Shown here piece by piece: positions 35,261 to 47,768 of a DNA stretch of 64,000 nucleotides. The notes beneath the pieces were generated by a model. That model saw nothing but the letters and a program-made list of their open reading frames with translations, was not told the DNA's origin and ran no database searches. Source of the DNA: Gnetum montanum (Eukaryota > Streptophyta > Gnetopsida > Gnetales > Gnetaceae); assembly GCA_015680685.1 (NCBI GenBank), contig MNCI01017476.1:1080003-1144002 (forward strand), written 5' to 3'. The translations under genes were made by a program, and so were the position numbers. Numbering within the stretch: the stretch's first letter is position 1; each line of letters starts with the position of its first letter.

Positions 35261-36240
35261 ATCAAGAAATCAAGCCTACTACAAAAGCTATATATGGCCT
35301 GCTAGCAATATCATAATGCAAGCTTCCCACAATAGATCTATATAGTTTAATATCAATGCTTCTTCCATCTTCATCCTTGTAGAGGTGTACATTTGTGCTA
35401 AGAGGAGTTGCATAAGTTTTAGCTTCTATTATGCCAAAGCACTTCAACATCAGTTGAATATATTTTATCTAAGAAACGAAGGTTCCATTTCTAAGTTGAT
35501 GAATATGTAGGCCCAAGAAATGAAATAGCTCCCCTATCATAGGCATTTCAAACTTTTATTTCATAGCTTCAACAAATTATTTGCCTAAACGTAAGCTTGT
35601 TCCTAAAAACATTATTTCATCAACATAAATCTAAGTAACTAAAAATCCTATATTATCCTTTTTAATAAAAATGGTACTATCTAGAGGAATTTTAAATATC
35701 CATTTTCAACTAAATATGAATCAAGGTTAGCATACCACATCCTAGGGGCTTGTTTTAAGCCATATCAATCTTTTTGTAGCTAATACACATTATTTAACTG
35801 TTCAATGTCCATAAACCCTTTTGGTTGTTTTATATACACTATCTCTTTTATTTCTTCTTTTAGAAATGCTAATTTCAAATCTATTTGGTAGAGATTAAAT
35901 TCTTGATAAGCTACAAAAGCTATGAGCATTCTAATATATTCCAATCTTGTAGTTGAAGCAAATGTATCTTCATAATCAAGTCCCGCTACTGAGAAAAGCC
36001 TTTTGCTACTAATCTTGCCTTATTTTGGGCTACTTCACCATGCTCATTCAACTTGTTTTTAAATACCCACTTAGTTCCAATAACATTAGCTTCTTTGGAT
36101 CATGGGACTAGCTCCTAGGTCCCTTTCTTTATAATTTTCTTCATCTCTTCATCCATGTCATTCTTTTGACCTCACTTCCAAGAGCTTTTCTAACTGTTGA
36201 GGAATGAGAAAATTTGAACAACATGCTAATAATTCATGAT
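35261..36240 (-). pseudogene. Reverse transcriptase of copia element D
   Basis: Minus-strand motifs: IYVDEIMFLGTSLRLGK near 35645-35590 (catalytic YVDD reads YVDE), FEMPMIGELFHFLGLHIHQ (FEM...G.L..FLGLQ type), then 35262-35450 FGIIEAKTYATPLSTN...LYRSIVGSLHYDIASRPYIAF, the classic copia block (Y..LVGSL.YL..TRPDI.F). The upstream half (35700-36200) is readable with stops. The YVDD-to-YVDE change would abolish activity. Confidence 0.88.
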
Positions 36241-36379
36241 CTATTGTTTCAACCTTATTCCTCCTTATCCTTTATCTAGTCCTAAGGATATCTACCATGG
36301 ATCTGAACCTATGCATTCTTCTCCTCAGGCCATCATTAGGTGTAGCCTCTTGTTTTGCTTCTACCTCATCAATTGAGAC

Positions 36380-37480
36380 TAGCTATTCTGCTTCAATTTT
36401 ATTAGCTTGTTTAAATGTCACAATGTCATCATCATTTTCTTCTTTAATTGCATTCAATCCGTTCTCAACCATATTGTTAGTATCTTTTGATAATTCATCA
36501 ATCTTAACATAAGGTGTTTCAACAATCTTTAATGTTTTTAAATTTAAGCAACGATAAGCTCTTGAATGACTAGAATATCTAATAAACAAACCATCTTCAA
36601 AACAACTATCAAGCTTGTGAACATTATCTTGGTTCTTAATATAGCACTTGCTATCAAAAATTTTGAAATATTAAACATTAGCCATTTTATAATATCACAT
36701 TTGATAAGAAGTATTACCATTATTAGATCTTACCAAACATTTGCTGATGATATACACAGCTATTCTAGATACCTCATTCCATAGTTACTTTGGTACATTC
36801 TTCTTATTTATCATTGATCTAATAATCTCAAGTATAGTTCTATTTTTCCACTCTACAACACCATTTTGCTCAAGTGTTCTAGTTGATGAGAACTATCTCT
36901 TGATACCTAAATTTCTACATAGCTCATAAAATTCATCTGAGGTGAACTCACCTCCATTGTCAGTCCTAATAGCTTTGATTTTAATCCATGTATTAGTTTC
37001 AACCATACTTTTAACTGCCTTAAAATATTTAAATATTTCAAACTTTTTCTCAATACATGTTAGCCATGAAATTCTACTATAATCATCAAGAATAAGAAAG
37101 AAATATTTACTATCATTGAAACTAGCTATATTAAAAGGCTCATAGACATCTATATGTCGTAATTCAAGCTTATCTTTTCAATGAAAATTCAGTGGCTTAA
37201 AGATAGCTCTAGTTTACTTCCTATGTTAGCATGTAGAACATACCTCTTCCAAATGACTCACCTGAGGAATATCTTTAACACTTTGATTCTTGATGAGAGC
37301 TTGTATGTTTTTTGAGCTTAAGTGTCCTAGTCTTTTGTGCCATAACCTACTAAAATAAGAGTTTGAAATTTACGCTACTTATTTATAGAATACAAATTAT
37401 TTCCTATTTGAGTAACATAAGTTTTAAAATCATTTTCTTTGTTCTCTAATATGCATTTCTCATTCATGAAGCAAATATTA
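36380..37480 (-). pseudogene. Integrase of copia element D
   Basis: Order on the minus strand: HKRLGHLSSKNIQAL (about 37340-37295) and HLEEVCSTC, the zinc-binding H-H-C-C part; LRHIDVYEPFNIASF near 37170-37130 (DLCGP block as DVYEP); YFFLILDDYSRISWL; IRTDNGGEFTSDEFYEL near 36965-36915; TLEQNGVVEWKNRTILE near 36875-36830, carrying the third catalytic residue; then 36383-36589 with the GFLGYS-type end (FIRYSSHSRAY). All three catalytic acidic residues (D, D, E) are recognisable. Scattered stops break the frame. Confidence 0.9.
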
Positions 37481-37484
37481 TAAC

Positions 37485-38594
37485 ATTTTCTTTAAAATAT
37501 TCCTAAGCTTAACAAATTATAATGTAAGACATCAAAAAAATAAACATTATGAACTTCAAGTAAATTTTTATGAATTTTAACTAAGCTAATACCTCTTATC
37601 ATAGCTTTACCTTTGTTACCAAAGCTTAATTTCCCTCTATTAAATATTTTTAGTATGATAAATTTTATTCTATCAATGGTCATATGTTGAAAGCATCCAT
37701 TGTCAACAAACCATATCTTTGAGCTACAAGAGCTCTTTAAGGCTAACTGTATGAGGATATATCTTCTATTGATTAGTATCTAAACATGTTGTCCTATTCT
37801 TTTATTTGTTGAAAAGTGCTTAGTACCATGCAAATAATACATATTTTCATAATGAGAAAAGTTAATGGTTCTACAATTTCTTGCTTTATGCCCTAGCATT
37901 CCACAATTAAAATAATATCCTTGGAAAAAATTAGTTTTCATTCTTAGGCCATACCTAATGATTAGAATTCTTGAAGTAGGAAGAATTCCCTTACCTATTT
38001 TTGAACTAATTGTTTATAATTCTGAAGGCTATGTTTGGACATTTATCTTATGGGGTGATAATTTTATTGAAGATGGCCTTTTTGAGGATCCAAACTAAGT
38101 CAAAATCCCTCTTGTCATCACTTGATCATCTGTTGTTGCTAGTATTGTTGAGCAGTTCTAAGCTATGAGTAAACCTGCTAAATAAATCAAATGTGACTTG
38201 AGTAATATTATCTTTCATATCCTTGTTTAGCAGCAGTACATTCTCTTTTAGCTTTAAATTTCCTATTCAACTAATTCAAGTTTCATCTTTTAGCACTTGA
38301 TTTCTTGCTTCTTTTCTTTTAAGACTTTATTTAACTTTTCATTAACTTTGACCATCATCTCCAATTGCTCCATTAGCCCTTCTATATCACTTTCCTCAAT
38401 TTCTTCATATTTAGTTTCAACTATGTCTAATGAGTTTGGTCCATCTTCATCTTCGCTTAAGCCTGCAGTCTCATTACTTCTAGAAGTTTCTTACTCATTT
38501 CAAAAATCATCATCTGAATCATAATCTTCAATCATGGATGTAAATGAAAATACGTCTTGTGTAGCAATATTAATATCATTAGTTATGTTATTGT
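37485..38594 (-). pseudogene. gag and protease of copia element D, gag cut by element E
   Basis: Protease: WFVDNGCFQHMT near 37720-37685 corresponds to the copia motif W.lDSGCS.HMT, with Ser of DSG changed to Asn; an open frame 37492-37683 follows (IRGISLVKIHKNLLEVHNVYF). Zinc knuckle near 37920-37875: NCGMLGHKARNC, with the first Cys replaced by Tyr. Further gag sequence, acidic and Ser/Asn-rich, continues to 38594, where the LTR of element E starts. Gag's beginning, primer site and 5' LTR are missing. Confidence 0.8.
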
Positions 38595-39457
38595 TGATGA
38601 GTGGCAAGGTACCCCTATGCTCAACCATAAAAATCACTAAGGTGTTACATGCGATCCGGTCGAATTCTATGGACTTATAGTTATCTCATACAATAGTTCC
38701 TCTAGGAAGTGAAACGGTGTTGAGAATGTTTGTTGTCTTTCCAACTACACTTGTAAGGCTCAAGGGTATGGTTTAAGTGTAATTGATGTATATGAATTTT
38801 TGTCATTTTATATTTTATAAATGTAATCACCTACAACAAGAATAAGGGTAGAGTTGATTGAAAACTAATGTCTATTGTCTATCTAGCCTAACACAAGTAA
38901 CTGCCCCACTTTCTTAACACATCCTAAACACATATATCACTACTGGGTTACCAAACATTAAGCGTTGTTGGGTTACCATGTACTATATAAATGCTTGAAG
39001 TGGTCATGCTCATGTTCATTAATTCCTAAAAATAAATTGCTTAATCAAGTGCATTAAAGTAAGGAACAAGAAAGTAAAATGCAATAAGGAAAATATTAAG
39101 CTATTCTCAGTGCTACAAGGATTGTTAAAAGTGTTCATTTTATTCCTATCACACTATTGTGCTCAAGTACATGAATGCTTGAATAGAGAACCATACACAC
39201 TTAAGACTCCTTCTACAGGCACTCAAAAAATATTTCTAACTTTGAGGGAAAAATGGCAAGAGCTTTGCTACTTTAGTTGAAAACTATTCAAAAACTAACT
39301 TAAAACGAGAGCCCAGGCACTATATTTATAGACTTGGAAAATATACCTCGACGTCAAATATTTGACATTGGATCCAGGCCCCGACATCACGTACACGATA
39401 TCGCAGCCCCAACGTCATGTACCTAACATCGCGGCTGATACAAACGATGATTCATCA
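38595..39457 (-). repeat. 3' LTR of element E (family I)
   Basis: 863 bp, ends TGATGAGTGGC.../...GATTCATCA. TATA word at 39323-39331, with a degenerate form of the GATATCG palindrome upstream (cacgatatcg). It interrupts copia D gag. The purine tract on its right shows it is the 3' LTR of a minus-strand element. Confidence 0.85.
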
Positions 39458-39620
39458 TACCCCCACAACTGAATGAAAACTCATCCTCAAGTGAAGAAGA
39501 GGAGGAACAAGTTCTTTCCAACGTAAGATACTGGGTAGGTATGGGATTATAGACTAACATGACAAACTAACTCAGATGAAATAAACATATAGATTTTGAG
39601 TGCCCAAGTGTACGAAATTA
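39458..39620 (-). mobile_element. Purine tract and 3' internal remnant of element E
   Basis: taccccca at 39458-39465 is the purine tract on the minus strand (GGGGGTA). The next 150 bp match element A from 10490 (actgaatgaaaactcatcc..., gaaggtatgggatta...). After about 39620 the similarity is lost, so E is truncated or interrupted; no second LTR is visible in the window. Confidence 0.7.
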
Positions 39621-42600
39621 CAATTATTACAATAATGGGTATTCATGAGAAGAGAAGTGAACACCCTAGACAATATTGACATCCAACACCTCTTGGTAGT
39701 AGGAGAATAAGAGAGAGAGAGGAGATTCTTTGATCAAGAATGGTCCTTATTGTGTGGTATTACTACATCAGCCTTGGTGAAGATAGTCCCACTTCCAGTC
39801 CATGCTTCCCACTACAAGCACAATAGGATCATGAATTATTATGCAATGTGTAACACATAACTGTTAAATGCCTTATCTCATTGGTGGTTACACTCGATTA
39901 AGTTGTGATTGTGGTAGATGTGATGACCAAAAACGTTGGTGGCTAGAACACTGAGAAGTTAGTAGGCATATAGCCTAACCCCAAGCCCATGTGAGGGCCA
40001 TGCTAGAAACAAAAATGGAGCACCCTAAATGGTCTTGTTAATCAAATAGAAACTTACAAGATGTTATGATGAATATGTGAGAAACGGGGTTTATACAATG
40101 TTACTGGTGGACATTGGGACTGGCTAAGCCAAAGCGTAGCAAGGCGTCGTAGCCTGAAAAAGATGGTGTAAGCATGAAAACATGTGTGAAATAGTGAGAA
40201 AATGCAAATGCTATGCTAAATGTAAAAGAGAAAGTACTTAAAAATGCAATAGAACTGAAGAATGAAAGTGCATGACCCCAAACTAGGGGGTGTAGAAATT
40301 GTAAGAAAAGTGATGAGAATGTTACGTAGTGTACAAACAGGCATAGTGACAATGTAGCAGTGTAGTCATAGTCTTTGGGATGTCTAGGCTATGGAACCAA
40401 CATCTTCTATGGGGACTAAACCTACCAGGTTGGCTATTTCTATGTTCCGTGGGTGCAGCTGTGGACTGCATGTTGGCCAGTGTGCACCAGTTGTTTAACA
40501 TGGTCCTAGAATGAAACAAAGTGGTAACTGTGCTCAAGTGCAAGAGTGCCAAGGATTCTTAGAATACCAAAATGCCAAATGCTCTTTTGATTTTCCAACC
40601 CCTAGAATGCTGAATGCTAGGGTATTTATAAGGCTAGGGTTAGCATGAAATGCAAATTAGGTGCCATGTGGCATGAGGGTAGATGAGGCTATGCTAGACC
40701 CTGCTATGCTCCAGTGGAAGTAGCAAAGTGTTACACTCTAGAGTACTACAATGGATTCCTAGAAATAGCTAAACTATGACTACATTCCCAAGAGTACATG
40801 TGCCAGAATTTGAATGACTGCAATGTATCTACAAATAGTGCAACTTGGAGGCTACACTCTAGGACTACATGTTCCCCTCTTCTAAGTAGGGTCAAGAATA
40901 GGTATAATTTGAGGAATCAATGAGGTGAAAAAGAGATACAAATTGTTTATCTTTCTTGCCAGAGGGATGTCAGAGCTAAGACAAAGGATAATGCTAAGTT
41001 TTGAAGGCTTTTAGAGGCTATTGAAGGTTTTTCTTCAGTGTTATGCTAGCTACGCTCTGGAGCATAACACAACACTTAGTCAAATTTTGCAAAAAACCTG
41101 ATGTCTAACACTGGTTACGCTAGTTACGCTTTGGAGCATAGTAGAGCATAGTAGGGATACTTGGAAAAAAATTGATAGAATCTACAGTCTTTCTTCATGC
41201 TACACTAGCTACACTCTAGGGTGCTGCAAGAAAGGTAGCCTCAAGAGTTAGAAAATTTGCTAAATATTTCTTTCATGTTGAGCTAGCTTAACAGTTTCTT
41301 GCTTAACACTTAGGCAAAAATGGCCTTTGAAAAGTGTGCTATGCTAGCTACGCTAAGGAGCATAGCAAAGCATAGAAACCTAAGAGATAGAAAATTTGCT
41401 GAACTATTTGTTTCATCCCAAGCAATCTTGATAACTTCTGGCTTGGCACTTGAGCAAACTGGACATGAAAGTATGTTCTACACTAGCTATGCTCTAGAGT
41501 GTAGTAGGAAAAATGAGAGTGTAGAAAAACACTCAAAATTTTTTTTATGTAACTGTTTTTGACACTTAGAAAATCTGGCAAAATAGGCCTTGATGCATGC
41601 TACACTGGCTATGCTAGAGAGTGTATCACCAACACTTAGAAAAAAATTTGCCAAGTTTTGACACTTAGACAAATATATAGTTAAAATGCTGAAGCTTGAA
41701 ATTGGTGGTGTTTCATTGATCCCTCTTTATTGACATCTAGAGGAGTGGCCCAAGAGATGTTGACAAAGAATACAAAACACCATCGTAAATAACACACCAA
41801 CATTGCTTGTTAGTACCCATTTAAATAATTCTTTATTATGCTCAAGAGTGCTAAGGGAATAACAAATGGTAGGGAGTAGGTTAAGGAGATGGACCAAAGG
41901 ATAACAAGTGGGAAGGATGCTCATTGTGCATGCAACTGTAGGATGAAGCACCATGATGGCTTGTTGCCAAATCATGATCCCTCCTTGGAGTGTTTGTGAG
42001 GTAGTCAACATATGGTGATGGCTTACGCTTGAAATTTTGACCTCTTGTTAGAGTACTTGTGAGATGGTCAATCCAGGGTTAGACTAGCTATGAAATGGTA
42101 GCTTTTCCATTTTTTTCTTGGGCACTTATTTTGTTCCATATTTTATTTTTTTCTTTTAATCTTTTTTCTTCTTTTGTTTTTTCCTTTTAGAAAATGAAAG
42201 TTTGTTATCGGACAGATTACATGCTACCCAACAAAATTTGCTTAGAGGTAACTGTGTTGTATCTATAGGATAGGTGTTTCCTCCCTGTGATGAATTGTGT
42301 TACATCTACTAGGGCTTTGACCAGCCTACAAAGGCTTCCCATGGGATGAGTTGCATTACATCTAGCATGGATTCTATGGCCAACTAAGAGAAGGGTGCCA
42401 TGTGCATCAAAGAAGCTTATCGAGAGAGTTTGCAAGATGTGAGATAAAGAAAGGGGTAAATGCAAATGGGCTATGATAGAGTAAAAGGGATGTGCACTCT
42501 TAAGTGGCTTAATGAGTCCAAGTAGGCACATCAGAGTAGTGTGGTGACTTGCCACCATAGTGAAATGCATCTTTGAACAACTGTTGTAAAGGTTTCATCC

Positions 42601-43090
42601 TACAAATGCAACATAGAGAAAACAAGAAAAGCAACCACACCATGTGAGTAGAGAGTGAACTCTTATTTATGAGGACACTACAAGGGCTATGAGTGCTATG
42701 TCAGTTGTAGGTGCATGTAGTGTCCAAAGTAGGAAGGCTAGTGTAGGCATTGATGGTGGCAGACTACGAAAGCTCCAACAGTTACACTAAAAGTGAGCAT
42801 CCAAGTGGCTAAAGACATTGGCAATGCAAGTGCTTGGGACTCCTCACCAAGGAAAAGAGATTGGAAACCTAGAAGCATGGTGGGGAGCCATGGTGCTAGA
42901 TGCACTTCCAAGCCTAGGCAATGGTGAGGGCTAGAGGATGGCAATGTTGTGGCTAGGCCACAGTACCACTAGTACTCCAACAAGTGATGTTGACAATGAG
43001 AGCTCTAATCAAGATGACTGGCAATGATGGTAATAGCTCTGGAAGGTTAGCAACATGCCTAAAGGCATCTCTAGAGGATCAGCAAGATGT
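39621..43090. other. Repeat-rich 3' region of Tat-type element F
   Basis: No conserved coding domain; open frames such as 40101-40352 and 42217-42570 (minus) look like chance. Contains many variants of ctagctacgctctggagcata between 40720 and 41630, some of them precise hairpins (next entry), a 'tatttataagg' TATA-like word at 40620-40635, and a T-rich run near 42110-42185. It probably holds the 3' untranslated part and LTR of F, but I could not place LTR ends. Confidence 0.5.
41041..41625 (+). repeat. Four covarying hairpin repeats with 13-base loops
   Basis: Stems TTATGCT/AGCATAA (41041-41047, 41061-41067), GCTATGCT/AGCATAGC (41338-41345, 41359-41366), CTACACT/AGTGTAG (41478-41484, 41498-41504) and TACACT/AGTGTA (41601-41606, 41620-41625). 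The loop is 13 bases each time (agctacgctctgg and variants). Two imperfect members lie near 41114-41140 and 41200-41225. Confidence 0.75.
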
Positions 43091-44240
43091 TGAGGATGAT
43101 GATGCTGCAAATGTTCCAAAGGTCTTTTTCTTGACAACGTGAACTTCATTCTAGAACTGTAATGCCCCACCCTACCTAGCCTAAGAGGTGTGGGTAGGCA
43201 CTTCCTAGTTGGCTGAGAATTTATCCATGGGTTCATGAATGACCTGGAGGACTAGGTCCTCTTTCTTAATTGGGCATTGATGCTGATTGTGATGGTGCTT
43301 TTGTTGTTGCTTTTCTTGGTATCACTCGATGCGATCAAGTGTTTGCATGCACTCCTTCTCTATAAAGTGGAGGTTAATGGTTCTCAACTTGTTATTCTGA
43401 ACCTCATCAATAAAGCTTGAGAGGATTATACAAAGAAATGGGACCTACAATTCAAGAGGGAACATTGCTTCATATCCATACACAAGGCTATATGACATCT
43501 TACTAGTTGTTGTTCTACATGTCATGTGGTAGGCCCATAGCGCTGAGACTAGATATTCATGCCATCATCATTTGCTATTACTAAGCATCTTCTTCAAAAT
43601 ATTAGCAATGACATTTTTGTAGCCTTTTCTTAGCAATTCGCCTATGGATAATATGGTAATGAAAAGGAATGTTTAATGTCAAGGTATTCATAGAAGGCTT
43701 TGGTTTCTACACTACTAAACTATGGCCTATTGTCTATGACTATAGTCATGGGTAGACCAAATCGGGTCACTCTCTTATCAAGAATAAATTTGCAAACCTG
43801 TTGTGACATTGTCTTCCTAAGGGAAATGGCTTCAACCCACTTGGTAAAATATTTAATCACAATTATGATGAAGTTGTCCTATGGAATACCTAGGCATGAT
43901 AGGTCCTATGATGTCCAACCCTGAACATTGAAATAGCCACATGATATGCATGGTGTGCAGTTCAGTGGGTGGCATGCACAATAAGTTGCCATGTCACTGA
44001 CACACATCACATGTCTTGACCTTGGAAACATAATCATGCTCCATGTAAGGTCAATAGTAGCTTAAGCATTTGATTTTTACTACCATTGCCTTAGGTGCTT
44101 TGTGACCTCCACATAGTCCCTTGTGGACTTGATCAATGATCATCTACACTTCACTACAGCTAACGCAAGTTAGTAGTATTCCATTATAGGATCTGCAACA
44201 TAAGGTGCTATCACCTACAAGGATGTACTAACGTGACCAC
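43090..44240 (-). pseudogene. Integrase of Tat-type element F
   Basis: Minus-strand motifs: VSKVKTCDVCQ near 44035-44005 (zinc-binding end), GLDIIGPIMPRYS near 43920-43880 (first Asp), VTRFGLPMTIVIDNRP near 43770-43720 (second Asp), SFSLPYYP.AN..EKATK near 43670-43615 (third, Glu region). The reading goes on with stops towards 43.1 kb. In-frame stops are common. It follows the second RNase H in the same direction. Confidence 0.8.
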
Positions 44241-44290
44241 TTTCATACTACATCTTTTTGGGTAGTGCTTAGGTGTTGTGGAGGCTCACC

Positions 44291-44905
44291 CTACTGGAGG
44301 TACATCTTAATATCCTCATACCACTCTTGGGCACAAGCTATGCTTCTCGTGGCAATGGATGCAATGCTTGTTATTTGAGTAATAGGTTTGATGCAATCCA
44401 TTATCGAAGCAAGTAAGGCAGAAAAATTTTTGGGCACTATGCTTAAGGCTAAGGTCGCTAATGCATCAGTAATGGCATTCTTGTTATGGGAAATATGTTG
44501 GATATCTATGGTTGCAAATTGCTTGAGCAAGTGTTTTGCCAAGTCACAGTAAGGTTGTAAATGTTGTGATTTGCAAGTGTAAACCTCTGTAATTTGGTTG
44601 ACAATAAGTTGTGAATCACCTCGAGCTACCATGTTTTGGATTCCTAAATCACAGGCTTCTAAGACACCTCTAAGTAGGCCTTCATACTTTGCTATGTTGT
44701 TGGTGTAATGGAATGCAAATTGATAAGTGAAGGATCGGGTCTCCTTGGAGGAAAACGTGATGATTGCAACAACACTAAACCCTAGTGAGGTTGACGCACC
44801 ATTGAAGTGTAAAAATTCCTCAAAGTTTGTAGGCACATAGCTTATGCTATTAACATGCTCATCTAGAAATTCCAGATCTATTGTCACTTGATCATCTATT
44901 GGCAA
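44291..44905 (-). pseudogene. Second (archaeal-type) RNase H of element F
   Basis: A 204-codon open frame. Blocks: FLHFNGASTSLG (first catalytic Asp changed to Asn), FHYTNNIAKYEGLLRGVLEA (Glu), MVARGDSQLIVNQI (Asp), HNKNAITDALATLAL (Asp). This 'NN.AEYEALI.GL..A' type is the extra RNase H of plant Tat elements and stands between the RT-linked RNase H and integrase, the usual Tat order. The long open frame in an otherwise broken pol is notable. The Asp-to-Asn change argues against activity. Confidence 0.85.
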
Positions 44906-44929
44906 AGCTGTGAGTTGTGTGGCTATTTC

Positions 44930-46330
44930 TTAACCTTTTATGGATGCTTGGGCTATGTAATGTAGGTCAAACTCTATGGTTATTACTTTCCACCATGCAA
45001 TTCAACTACTTTCATAGATGTTTGTAGTAATTTCCTAGAGTATGTTGCTTTTGCAGATGATGTTAACTTAATATGAAAAAGATAATGTCTCTACTTCTTG
45101 TAGCTCTCCTCTACATCGTTATATTTTACTTCATGGGCTATTAACACATGTCTTAGGTAGTAAATAGGGACCTCTAAGCCATCATCTCACTTTTGGCAAA
45201 GTAGAGAAGCGATGGACGTGTCTGAGGTTGCAAGGTAAATATAGAATGGCTTATCTCCTTGCAAAGGGTAGACTGTTGGAAGTTGGGCTTGCTCCTTTTT
45301 GAGGTTGCCAAATGCCTCTTGGCATTGTGCTATCCACTCAAAGTGGATCCCCTTTTTGAGAAAATGTTGCATTAGCTATAACTTATTAGTCAACCTTGCG
45401 ATAAACCTATGAACGAATTCCAATCTGCCCTGTAACTTGTGTAGCTACTTAAGGTTTTCTAGTGGTGCTAAGTTTGTGATAGCTTTAACCTTATTGGGGT
45501 CTACACATATGCCTACCTCTGATACTACAAAGCCCAACATGCAACTATTCTTGATGCCGAAGACACACTTCTTGGGATTTAGCCTAAGGTCATGTTTAAG
45601 GCAATGTTTGAGGACACAGTGTAAGTCATCTACATGGTCATGAGCTACCTTAAACTTAACTGCTATCTCATCAATGTAGTCATTGAGCAAGTCTAGTAAA
45701 TACTCACTAAAGATATACGTCATTATGCATTGGTAGGTTTCTCTCACATTCTTTAGTTTGAAGGGCATCATTGTGTAGCAAAACATACCCCAAAGGGTCA
45801 TGAAGGTTGTATTGAGCTAGTGCTCTAGGTTGATCTGAATCTTATTGTACCCAAAGAACCCATCCATGAAGGACAACAAGGCATGACAAGCCATAGTATC
45901 AATGAGTTGGTCAATACTAGGCAATGGGAAATCATCTTTGATGGTTTTCTTATTCAAGTCCCAGAAGTCTATGCATATGTGTATACTTCCATTTTTCTTA
46001 GGAACAATTACGATGTTGGAAACCCACTCTAAGTAGTCAACTACCCAAATGAAACAAGCCTTGTAAAGTTTGGTGATTTGATTACGAACCACCAACGCCA
46101 CCTCAAGTTTGACCTTGCAAGTTTTCTATTTGTCTGGCTTTATGCAAGGATCAAGGATAATGTTGTGTTGTATTATGCAAGGGTCTAGGCTTGGCATGTC
46201 TTCGTAGGACCATGAAAATGCCTTGACATTATCATTGAGGACTTTAGTGATGCTTTGTGTGAGTTGAGGCTCTAATAAGGAACAGAGTTTTAGCGTCTTC
46301 GCCTCACCTCTACGCATTACTACAGGGACT
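44930..46330 (-). pseudogene. Reverse transcriptase and RT-linked RNase H of element F
   Basis: Open pieces at 45817-46101 and 45445-45801 carry FIWVVDYLEWVSNIVIVPKK, ICIDFWDLNKKTIKDDFPLP, LSFMDGFFGYNKIQI, MPFKLKNVRETYQCIM (altered MPFGLKNAGATYQR) and LLNDYIDEIAVK (YIDD reads YIDE), then KCVFGIKN..MLGFVV. The RNase H that normally follows RT begins at 45187-45372 (FEWIAQCQEAFGNLK, PFYIYLATSDTSIASLL) and runs to about 44.95 kb (VPIYYLRHVL). The residues fit the Tat group of Ty3/gypsy. Confidence 0.88.
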
Positions 46331-46560
46331 TCAATGAGGGGATCCTCAATTATGTCACCTACCTCTAGATCTATAGCTCTAACTAAATGGTCTAGCCAAT
46401 CTAGGGATGCTACATGTGTATCATAAGCTATGGGCTCAAAGTCTAGGAATTCAGTGTTTATGCATCACATGGAATCATCATAAGGTCCAATCAAGACCAA
46501 GGGTAAATGAAGATTCTCGTATACACTCATGTTGCAATCTTGCCAAGAATCTTGCAAAAC
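46126..46560 (-). pseudogene. N-terminal pol linker of element F
   Basis: 46126-46317 reads ...VLNDNVKAFSWSYEDMPSLDP and IIQHNIILDP, the segment that precedes RT in Tat elements (F.W...DMPG.D..I..H.L). Upstream, 46320-46530 reads MSVYENLHLPLVLIGPYDDS near 46530-46475 and FLDFEPIAYDTH. The homology-bearing sequence ends at about 46.56 kb. The protease expected next is not here; a Tat-type protease in the same orientation stands at 63.2-63.85 kb. Confidence 0.65.
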
Positions 46561-47768
46561 AACCAGAAAAATTTCAAGCAGCACTTATCTTAATAAAGTA
46601 AAATGCATAAAATAAGAAAGACAATGCTATAAAAAATTCACTTAACTGTGTGATTGTGGGATCAAGTAAGCAAGTGTGGGAACCAATTTGGGACCTTGGT
46701 AGGCCATAGGATTTCTAGTTTAAGGTTGTGGTGGACCATGGATTACACAAGACACATTAGTTTAGAAAAGGCCAAGAAGGTTTTGAATGTGGGATTAGGA
46801 TAGGTGTTTACTAGGCAATTAGAAAAAATGCAAAAAAAAATTCCAAGTCTAGGAATGCTAGAAAAGTTGAAAAAATTTTCTAACTTTGGGTGCTACACTC
46901 ATCCCACATTACGTGCACAACACGAGACAGTACCCAAGTAGGTGACATGTCCATCACCCCAGAAGAGTATAGATAGGATCTTTCACCATGGTCAACCTAT
47001 CATTTTTAAAAGTAAAAATGAGTAGACACTGAGCATAGCATGGCTAGGGCAAAGAGAGTCAGAGTGTAGTAGTGAAGACGAAGAAGGCCAGAGTGTACCC
47101 ACTAACCATGATGCACCATAGTGAACCCCAACATGTTGGCCTCACCAATGTGGATGAGGGAGAACGTGTGTTGAGGTGCCTCCCTAGGAAATGCATAGAG
47201 AAGCGTAGGGATACATCATTGGCCAAGTATGGTGCTACACTCTACCCTTGGAATTTTTCCACATTGTTTACTTTGGGGTTTTGGGTTTTAGAGGTAGCCT
47301 ACCCTGGGAAAGAACCTCCACCACTACTGTGAATACCATGACGGCCACGGTTATGACAAAGGAGTGCACATAGTAACGATTTTTGTGGGTTTCTTACTTT
47401 TTTGAGTTTTCTGCATGTGGGAGGGGGGTCAAGCTTTTTTCTACATACTGCATGGAACACAAGACAGGGCCAAAGTGGTTTTTTCTTTTTTTTTTCTTGG
47501 TTGCAGCTGAGATGGCTATAGCCTAACGCAAGGAAGTAGGGATGACAACAAATGAGTGTGACATGTGGGTGAAGTATTGCAGGAGGTAGGGATGTGTGGA
47601 AAGGCTATAAGACATGAAAACATAGAGCTTAATAGTTAGGATTAAGCAATGCCAAGCACAAAGCATAACGAAGTGGGAAGGGCAACTGCAAAGGTCACAG
47701 CTATGTCACATTTATATTTTTATACTTTGGAGTGCTTTGCTCTAATGTTATCTTCTTTCCCAATTGGA

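Noticed and set aside
42217-42570. 117-codon minus-strand frame in the 3' region of F
   Set aside because: Composition (Leu/His/Ser-rich, no motif) and location in repeat-rich sequence suggest chance.
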